Part shown: in pieces, positions 56,590-64,000 of the stretch
Position numbering within the stretch: position 1 is the first letter of the stretch
How the letters are laid out: every line of letters begins with the position of its first letter
Assembly: GCA_963576475.1 (NCBI GenBank)
Contig: OY754977.1
Coordinates: forward strand, 29,490,672-29,554,671
From: Molanna angustata
Lineage: Eukaryota; Arthropoda; Insecta; Trichoptera; Molannidae
Length of the DNA: 64,000 nucleotides
Direction of reading: 5' to 3'
Translations under genes and position numbers: made by a program
The notes under the pieces: model-generated
Told to the model about the DNA's origin: nothing
The model's input: the letters and a program-made list of their open reading frames with translations, nothing else
Database searches by the model: none

Positions 56590-57075
56590 TAAAATCGCAC
56601 AATTTTTTTTAAAACTTTGGAAATATTTGCAGTTAAACACACAAATTTATCATACAAAAAATGTTTTACTTAATAAAGTAATTTTGAGAAACTCTGGTAC
56701 TTTTTTGAAAAAATAATTTTGATGTTCAGTATTTGTCTATACTTATTCCAATTTTCGGCGTTTATGGCTTTTATTATTTTTGAGATATATGGATAAATAA
56801 AGTAAAAATTCAAAAGTTGATGACCCCTGACTGAAACAAAATTTCAAAATACTGAGTATAAAAGTTTTGTAGGCCTATAATTTTATATATATATATTCAG
56901 AAATTTAAGCTCTGTGTATTGGGCGGATCAAAAGTAATAAAGGGGAACGGGCACACACACATACAGACACATTGATACACTAATTGTTGTACACTGACTT
57001 CTGATATCCATATATGGAACAAATTTGCTTCGAAGCCTCTTAGTTGTTGTTTTTTTTACTTCAAAGTTGGAAAAA
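56590..57075 (+). repeat. Family A, middle segment
   Basis: TTTTGAGAAACTCTGG, TGTCTATACTTATTCC, AAGTTGATGACCCCTGACTG, GGGCGGATCAAAAGTAATAA and ATATATGGAACAAATTTGCT follow the order of the complete copy. The terminal hairpin is not present. Confidence 0.6.
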
Positions 57076-57144
57076 ATGTTGAGTCGGCTCGGCTCGACTT
57101 AAAAATTAACTGTTTCGAATATATTTTTATTATTGCATATGCGC

Positions 57145-57600
57145 AAACATTGGATTTTTTTCCCTGTCGGGAGTCAAAGATATAGGTGACTTCTATGCGA
57201 AAAATGCATTGTCACCTCACATATAAGAATTGTAGCTTTCATTATTTACAAAATACCAATTCTCTCAATAGATGGCGTTACAACAAAATTAATAAAAAAA
57301 TAATAATATTGTTGTTCATAATTTCACCCATAGATGGCTGTAGTAAAAATTCCTTATTTTCAAGCGAAAAGAATTTCAGTATTACAATATATAGAAGTTT
57401 CAAAATTGAATTGATAGGGATCTCATTAAAAAAGGCATAATTGGTGAACGTAGCGCAAGCGCATAAAGTGATCACGTAAACCAGCCGATGACAGGTCGTA
57501 AGCCCTGTAGGTGCCTTGATTTCCCGGTTCTCCTACAATAAATATTCCAACTTCGTCTCTATTGAGATAATTAAAAATCTGTTAAAAAAATTAACTGTTT
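57145..57600 (-). repeat. Family C, copy 2 with inverted interior
   Basis: The edge TTTTTTTCCCTGTCGGGAGTC is in the same orientation as at 9213. The interior (ATAGATGGCGTTAC, GCGCAAGCGCATAAAGTG, AGCCGATGACAGGTCGTAAG, CAACTTCGTCTCTATTGAG) is the reverse complement of copy 1. No protein is encoded. Confidence 0.6.
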
Positions 57601-57842
57601 TATTAGCTAACTAAAAAAGTTTTTTTTAGTCATCTAATAATTACTTTTTTAATCCAGCTGTCCAGGCCTTGGCAGTAAAGGCGGGGGTGGGCGGCCGACG
57701 CTGTTGTGCCCTCGTCAATTCTGTTCTTAGAGAAGAGCAGGACGGACGCCTCTAGTCTCGCGCCGCAGTGAATAGTCAACTGTGGCGAATGTTGTTTGGT
57801 CCGGGCACACCGCCGGCGCAGACGTCGGGTCAGACATCCTCG

Positions 57843-58752
57843 GCGGTACTAATAACGAAAAAGTAGCGAGGTTGAACCATGGAATAGAGTGACTAAAACC
57901 TAACGGCCAAAAATCTTACTAATAACCAAGTTTTAAAACTTCTATTTTATTCCATGGTTTATATCACCATGGTAACGCTAAACCATCCGGTCCCCTAGTT
58001 TAGTGGTGTAATAGCAATAGTGAATTCGTGAGCTGTCAAAAGTCAAATAGATCGCGCGTATTGTATTTTGTCATTTTTAAAGAAATACTTTTTTTAATTA
58101 TAGACAACAATCTGTTTGATTATAGAATCGGCGATTTTGAAAGATCGTTTCAAAAAATTGAGCAGGTGGAAAGTTTTTTGATGACGCAAAATTTATAAGG
58201 TGTGTTCATAGGTGCGTTGTAATCCGTTTGTTGATTACGACGACATTAATTTTAGAAGAAAGTACAGATTTTCAAAGGCAGGAGTTAGACATCTCGTAGA
58301 TTTATTTGGAAGAAGGCAAATAAATGAAGATATTTATTTTCCATTGACAATTGTTTTAAAATAAATATAATAAGTTATGTTGTAAGTTAAATTATTGGGA
58401 ATTCAACCAAAACGTGACGATACAACAGTAAACCATCAAAACCATGCAGTAAACAAACAATGACAAACATAGAAATACGATGATTCTCGATAGATGTCAT
58501 AGATGACGGCTAATAAAGTCATAGAGAATGAACAAAAAATAGCATAAAGTAAAGAAAAATTCCGAAATTCCCGTTAAATGGCTGCGTTCACACAACATTC
58601 ATTCCGTATTCCATGGTTTACTAAGTCCTTGTACATTTTTGCATTATTAGTAAGAACCCACTAAACCACGAATTAGTGCCTAATACGTGGTTTACGTAGT
58701 GCGAGGTTTAGTTGGCTAAAACGAGTTTTAACGAAAATGTTATTAGTACCGC
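57843..58752 (+). mobile_element. Internally deleted Harbinger-like DNA transposon (~910 bp)
   Basis: Ends are GCGGTACTAATAAC and GTTATTAGTACCGC, a perfect 14-bp inverted pair. Near each end lies TTCCATGGTTTA or its reverse, a subterminal repeat. A short transposase-like fragment sits in the middle. No 3-bp TWA duplication is visible, so the ends may be shorter or the site eroded. It sits in a GC-rich block. Confidence 0.65.
58219..58363 (+). pseudogene. Harbinger-type transposase N-terminal fragment
   Basis: The plus-strand frame reads CNPFVDYDDINFRRKYRFSK, then AGVRHLVDLF and a stop after about 48 codons. An F-R-R-x-Y/F-R-F/L-S-K-x-x-V-x-x-L block is the usual start region of HARBI1-like nucleases in animals. 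The DDE catalytic region is missing. The element is therefore non-autonomous. Confidence 0.6.
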
Positions 58753-59085
58753 TGCCTGTGTTGACATCTGTGACGTCATATCTGACAGGTGATGATTGCG
58801 TCGGATGCCCCCGGTGTTAGCCCGCCAAGTTTTCGGACGCCAACACGAGGACCGAGGGGTGCGGGGGCAAGCCCTTCCGTTCGATCGGTTGTGCTAGGGG
58901 CTTGCCCCGGCTGCCGATCTTGAGCGGTTGCCCCGCCGTTTGAGGTTGGATTCTCGGGGGCAGTGGTTGAACCCGATGGATAGTGGATAGTTGTGTTGTC
59001 CGACGTTGCGGCTGCGTCCGGGGGTGAAAAGGACCATAGAGTCCTAGAGCATCACCGGCGTGGAAGTGGTATCGCGTACTCATCA

Positions 59086-60135
<1,050 letters not shown>

Positions 60136-60447
60136 CACAATACAATTTTTTTTCTTCGTATATAAAAAATTAAATTTTTGAATATAAAAAAATCGTGTCT
60201 TTTATTTTAATATTTCATACCTAAAACATCATTTTGCAGAAAGGGGTTAACTATGTTATCTTACAGTGTAAGAGAAAAAATAGCCTTCTGTGTATTAGAT
60301 ACTTCTGTCTGCATAAAAGTTTACGCAATGTTATTTTATTATTCTTTTCACGGGAACAAAGTATTTTTCGTTATCTTTTAAAGTTATTCCATTTTCAAAA
60401 TGTTCAAAAGTCCATGTTCTAAAACTATTCAATAAAAAAACAATTCC
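60136..60447. other. AT-rich interval, nothing recognised
   Basis: One 62-codon plus-strand frame without motifs. No repeats seen. Confidence 0.35.
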
Positions 60448-60603
60448 TTTCACCCTGTGCAAGTGGCGAGTTTATTGATACATGGCAATTTCTTCCAACT
60501 TATCAGTGTTTTCAGTCCAGAGAAGCAATATTACCGTGAGAAATAATTTCTCCTCGAACCCAGGACGCCCTCACAGAAACAAAACTGTGCCACGGCAGAC
60601 AGA
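60448..60603 (-). repeat. tRNA-derived SINE family 2, copy 2
   Basis: Minus-strand head GTGCCACGGC (complement) with A-box-like GTGGCACAG and B-box-like CCTGGGTTCGAGG, then AAATTATTTCTCACGG, CTCTGGACTGAAAACACTGA and CTTGCACAGGG. It matches 21213-21400 in order but lost about 20 bp of the tRNA-like head, including part of the anticodon arm. Confidence 0.7.
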
Positions 60604-60794
60604 ACTATCGATTGTTATCTGAAGAAAACGTTATGACTGATTAATCAATTTTACCTACGTACCTGTATTATATATTTATATGTCACACACAACCTCTTTA
60701 TTCTATGTAGGTAGATACGTATCTCGAAGATTGCTTTTATCACCAATCCTCATATTCCTCATGTCAATCACTGCTAACTGTCCTGACACTACAT

Positions 60795-61268
60795 TAACCA
60801 ACACACAGCACATTCACTACACTTATTTGTTTGCAATACGTAGCACATTCACTAGACGTATGTGCATATCGTGTGTTTGCAATACGCAGCACATTCACTT
60901 GACTATCGTGTGTTTGCAATACACATCACATTCACTAAACTTACAAATCGTGTATTTTCAATAAATAGCACATTCACTAGACTTATGTATCGTGTGTTTG
61001 CAATACATAGAACATTCACTAAACTTATATATCGTGTGTTTGCAATACGCAGCACATTCACTACACTTAATTATCGTGTGTTTGCAATACACAGCACATT
61101 CACTAGACTTAATTATCGTGTGTTTGCAATACACAGCACATTCACTAGACTTACTACATATCGTGTGTTTTCTACATTCACTACATATCGTGTGTTTGTA
61201 ATACGCAGTATATTCACTAAACTTAAATATTTTGTGTTTACAATACACAGCACATTCACTAGACGTAT
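60795..61268. repeat. 42-bp minisatellite, about 11 units
   Basis: Units carry CACATTCACTAGACTTA, ATCGTGTGTTTGCAATAC and ACAGCA. Most are 42 bp. Near 61160-61195 a short unit lost about half. The 42-bp period gives in-frame 14-residue repeats in several frames on both strands, which I do not count as genes. Confidence 0.9.
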
Positions 61269-61739
61269 ATTTTGATGGATATTCACACATCACGGTTCAA
61301 TCACCGAGCACGAATCAACTACCAGACGTTTCTAGAAATGCTCTGCATTTGAGGCCACTCAAAGAGCCACTTAAATCAAAATATTTGTTCACACATCATA
61401 ACCCCAAAAGTTTCCTATGTCCTTCTCCCCTCCGTACTCTGAACAAAGTGTTAGATTTAATGCATATGTTTTTTTTTGTTAATAAAAACATTTTAACCCC
61501 CTTGTTTGGTTTGTATCTTTTTTTAGCTTTGTTTTTCTTACTGTTATGGTTAAATCGTGAAAATTTCTTATGAAATATAGACCTATCACGTTCTTGTTCA
61601 TAAAAGGAACAAGCTTTTATAAATTCATTCAATTTTTTCATTAATTGAATTAATTTTTCATTCAAATATACAAGAGGTGGATTAATTATCATTCTCCAAC
61701 GAACCACTGCAAAAAAATTGGTATTTCTAAAACAACGGT

Positions 61740-62165
61740 AAAATCTTTGATAAAAGTACCTCCTCATTAATGCAATACGTAGGTAATATTTATCTAGAAA
61801 GCTTTTGATACAATTATCAACAATAAAAAGGTAGGTACTCATTTATGCCATACGTATTATTTACGATCAAAGCTTTGTCTTTAATTGTAACTATTTTTTT
61901 TTAATTTTTACGATTTCAAATATTCGTATACATATATAAATAACTTTACTTTCAAATAAAATTGATTGTCCTTATACCATATTTCGATTTTTACTTCCAC
62001 CTACTCATTTATGCAATAGGTACGTAACATTTTTCTAGAAAGCTTTTCGATACAATTTTCAACAATAAGTATTAGTAATATTTAAGCAAAAGGTAAGTAT
62101 TATTTATCTAGAAAGCATTTCATGCAATTTTCAACTGTAAAAGTGTATTCATTTACGCAGTTCGT
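61740..62165. repeat. Irregular repeat, 3-4 diverged units
   Basis: The phrase TATCTAGAAAGCTTTTGATAC with AATTATCAACAATAA occurs at 61790, 62033 and 62105 with changes. Each is near TCATTTATGCAATACG or a variant. Spacing is uneven (about 240 and 70 bp). Confidence 0.65.
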
Positions 62166-62857
62166 ATTCACTTTATATTTATTTTTTTTATATTACGAGT
62201 ATTTTTTTAGTTATAAAAAGTTTGAGACATTTTTAATAAAAAAGAGGTCACAACATATTTCTTGGCAATTTTATTTATTACAAAACCGATTTTTTTTCCA
62301 ACCTTGAATGTATTCCTTCATCCCTTTGCACCTGTTCAGCAAAACACGTGCGTGACTTGGCCCTTCGTGTTTGAGGGCAACAAATACATGTACGATTATA
62401 CTTCATCCCCCTTAATATTTATTAATGATATAAGTGTTGTAGGTCGAATATGAAACAATCGATGTAGCAACCATATGTACAACAACTTCAGTTTAATGGC
62501 GATTATGGAATATTTATGAAAACAAACTGACAACGATGAATTTGTAAAACTGATCGATTATCCTACTATTACTTTGTCCAATATCATTTTCGTCATTTAC
62601 GTTAAAAATAACACACGCCTATTATACACCTACATCCATTGCAGTAAGACACAATATAATGCTTCGATTAATTTCTATTATTTTTTTTCGGATGTTCCAG
62701 GGTTCCTAAGATAAGGATGTCCAACTATATTACCATCGATTGTGTACTTTTCCTAGGGGTCAGGTGCCCCCCCTAGATGTAAGTAACAGGCAAAACGTGA
62801 AATATTAATATAGCCCCACCCAATAACATATTGTCACATCCTTATAATAGCAATTCT
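62166..62857. other. AT-rich interval, nothing recognised
   Basis: Short frames only. A CCCCCCCTAGATG run near 62767 is the only composition anomaly. Confidence 0.35.
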
Positions 62858-63574
62858 CTTCTTCTTCTTCTTCTTCAGCCTATTTCCGTCCACTCCTGAA
62901 CGAAGACCTCCTCCATTTGACTCCACGTCGTCCTGTCCTGTGCAGTTTGCATCCAGGATGTGCCAGCATATCTTGTTATATCGTCCCTCCACCGCAGCTG
63001 CGGCCGCACCACACCTCTTTTTGTCATACTAGGTCTCCAAGTCACCACTCTCTTTGTCCACTTCTCGTCCGAGATTCTGGCTACGTGTCCCGCCCATTTC
63101 CATTTCAGAGTCGCCACACGGTGGATTAAATCACCCACTTTTGTTCATTCTCTCACCGTTTCGTTTCTTACCTTGTCTCTTAGTGACAGACCCAGCATGG
63201 ATCTTTCCATAGCTCTTTGGGTGACTCGCAGTTTCTCGGCACTCAGTTTAGAGAGAGTTACTGTTTCTAGGCTATATGTAGCAACCGGCAGAACACACGC
63301 TTCATATACTTTCCTTTTCAGGTTTATGGGTGTTTTCCGATTTTTCAATATATATCCCATTTTTCCGAAGGCAGCCCAACTTAGTCCAATCCTTCTTTTG
63401 ATTTCAGCCGTCTGGTTTTCTTTATCCAGTCTAATGCTGTGACCCAGGTAAATATATAATTTTGAACATTTTCTATGTTGCTGCCTTGGGGGTTGTTGCT
63501 AACCAGGACAATATCGTCAGCAAATCTTAGATGGCTTAGTTTTTTATCAATGCGGACACCTTTGTTTTCCCAGT
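62858..63574 (-). pseudogene. RTE-type reverse transcriptase, C-terminal half with (GAA)n end
   Basis: Minus-strand reading order: DKKLSHLRFADDIVLVSNN (motif C as FADD), then GYILKNRKTPINLKRKVYEA, CVLPVATYSLETVTLS, RVTQRAMERSMLGLSLRDKV and RNETVRE. After a frameshift near 63140 it continues WKWAGHVARISDEKWTKRVV, GVVRPQLRWRDDI, AGTSWMQTAQDRTTW and EVFVQEW. This is the standard RTE C-terminal half, with A-M-E-R-x-M-L-G-x-S-L-R-D as signature. The 3' end is CTTCTTCTTCTTCTTC at 62858-62876. There are at least two frame breaks. Its 5' edge meets an R1 copy at about 63575. Confidence 0.85.
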
Positions 63575-64000
63575 TTAGCGACCGGAAGGTAGTAGTCACG
63601 CATGCCGGTCGCATTGTTGAAAGAATAGTCGATATGGGATGCCCACAGGGCTCGGTCCTAGGACCGTTCCTTTGGAACGTCCTCTTCGATGACCTGTTGA
63701 GGTTGCTGCTTCCGCCTACGACCATAATCATTGCGTACGCCGATGATGCCCTGCTGCTCATTGGAGGAAAGTCCAGGCCTGAAATCGAGCGTAAATTTAG
63801 AGATGCGATCAACGCAATATTAAACTGGGGCAGGGTGAACAGGCTGGTCTTCTCACCGAGTAAGACGATCGCAATGTGGATGAAGGGGGCACCTAGCCGG
63901 GCGAGACGCCCGGTGTTGCGGATGGACGGACATTCCGTTAGGGTTGCCGATGAGGTTCGCTACCTGGGTGTCATCCTGGACAGTGGCTTCACCTTTCTAC
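63575..64000 (+). pseudogene. R1-clade RT fragment, second copy, cut by the window edge
   Basis: Starting at AGCGACCGGAAGGTAGTAG the plus strand reads DRKVVVTHAG, MGCPQGSVLGPFLWNVLFDD, IIAYADDALLLIGG, NRLVFSPSKTIAMWMKG and EVRYLGVILDSGFTFL. It is very similar to the minus-strand copy at 43394-45275 (for example PPTTIIIAY here and PLTTKIIAY there). It begins in the middle of the RT, so it is 5'-truncated. The frame is open to position 64000. Confidence 0.85.

Larger units (their letters stand above)
57655..59085. other. GC-rich block interrupted by a Harbinger-like element
   Basis: 57655-57842 and 58753-59085 are strongly GC-rich, like the R1-clade sequence elsewhere. The right part contains GGGGGCAAGCCC and GGGGCTTGCCCCGG. 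It may be the untranslated part of a GC-rich non-LTR element. An 89-codon minus frame (58817-59086) has no domain. Confidence 0.4.

Overview
The window looks like AT-rich intergenic DNA from an insect nuclear genome. It is built almost entirely of transposable elements and simple repeats, and I found no host protein-coding gene, rRNA or canonical tRNA. The insect assignment rests on the repeat mix: non-LTR retrotransposons of CR1/Jockey, RTE and R1 type, a Penelope-like element (PLE), a pogo-like and a Harbinger-like DNA transposon, and tRNA-derived SINEs. Short words such as GTAGGTACCTAC are frequent, as in moths and some Hemiptera. The order cannot be settled from this sequence.

Layout. 1-1.3 kb: two-ORF non-LTR element (minus) running off the left edge. 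1.7-9.8 kb: repeat families I call A, B and C, 5'-truncated reverse transcriptase (RT) tails, and an 11-bp satellite interrupted by a CR1-type fragment. 10.6-16 kb: a possible Helitron, a family B block, and CR1 and RTE fragments. 17.08-20.95 kb: a structurally complete but non-coding LTR element. 21.2-25 kb: a SINE, a GC-rich block, a deleted pogo-like element inside family B, and a MITE nested in a fold-back MITE. 25.5-33.2 kb: decayed RT copies. 33.5-38.2 kb: a MITE, a minisatellite and a long CR1/Jockey RT ORF. 38.4-46.7 kb: more non-LTR fragments, a family A copy, and a 5'-truncated R1-clade element. 47.36-51.93 kb: the PLE. 52.5-64 kb: families A, B and C, SINEs, a GC-rich block with a Harbinger-like insertion, a very long (TG)n tract, minisatellites, and a head-to-head RTE/R1 junction cut by the right edge.

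The most notable locus is the PLE at 47364-51929. A 1.72-kb 3' part lies head-to-head with a nearly full-length copy encoding RT plus GIY-YIG endonuclease. The two arms appear to differ by one base. The whole unit is flanked by a 12-13 bp direct repeat, so it probably inserted as one event. Each copy carries a complete hammerhead ribozyme fold at the matching place near its 3' end. A 46-bp coding-like tail after the second copy looks like the start of another unit.

The elements act as mobile-DNA parasites rather than as a pathway. Autonomous families (CR1, RTE, R1, PLE) supply RT and endonuclease. Short or deleted elements (SINEs, the LTR element, MITEs, the pogo-like element) would depend on enzymes made elsewhere. 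Nesting gives a partial order of events: pogo-like into B, MITE into fold-back MITE, CR1-type tail into satellite, Harbinger-like into a GC-rich block.
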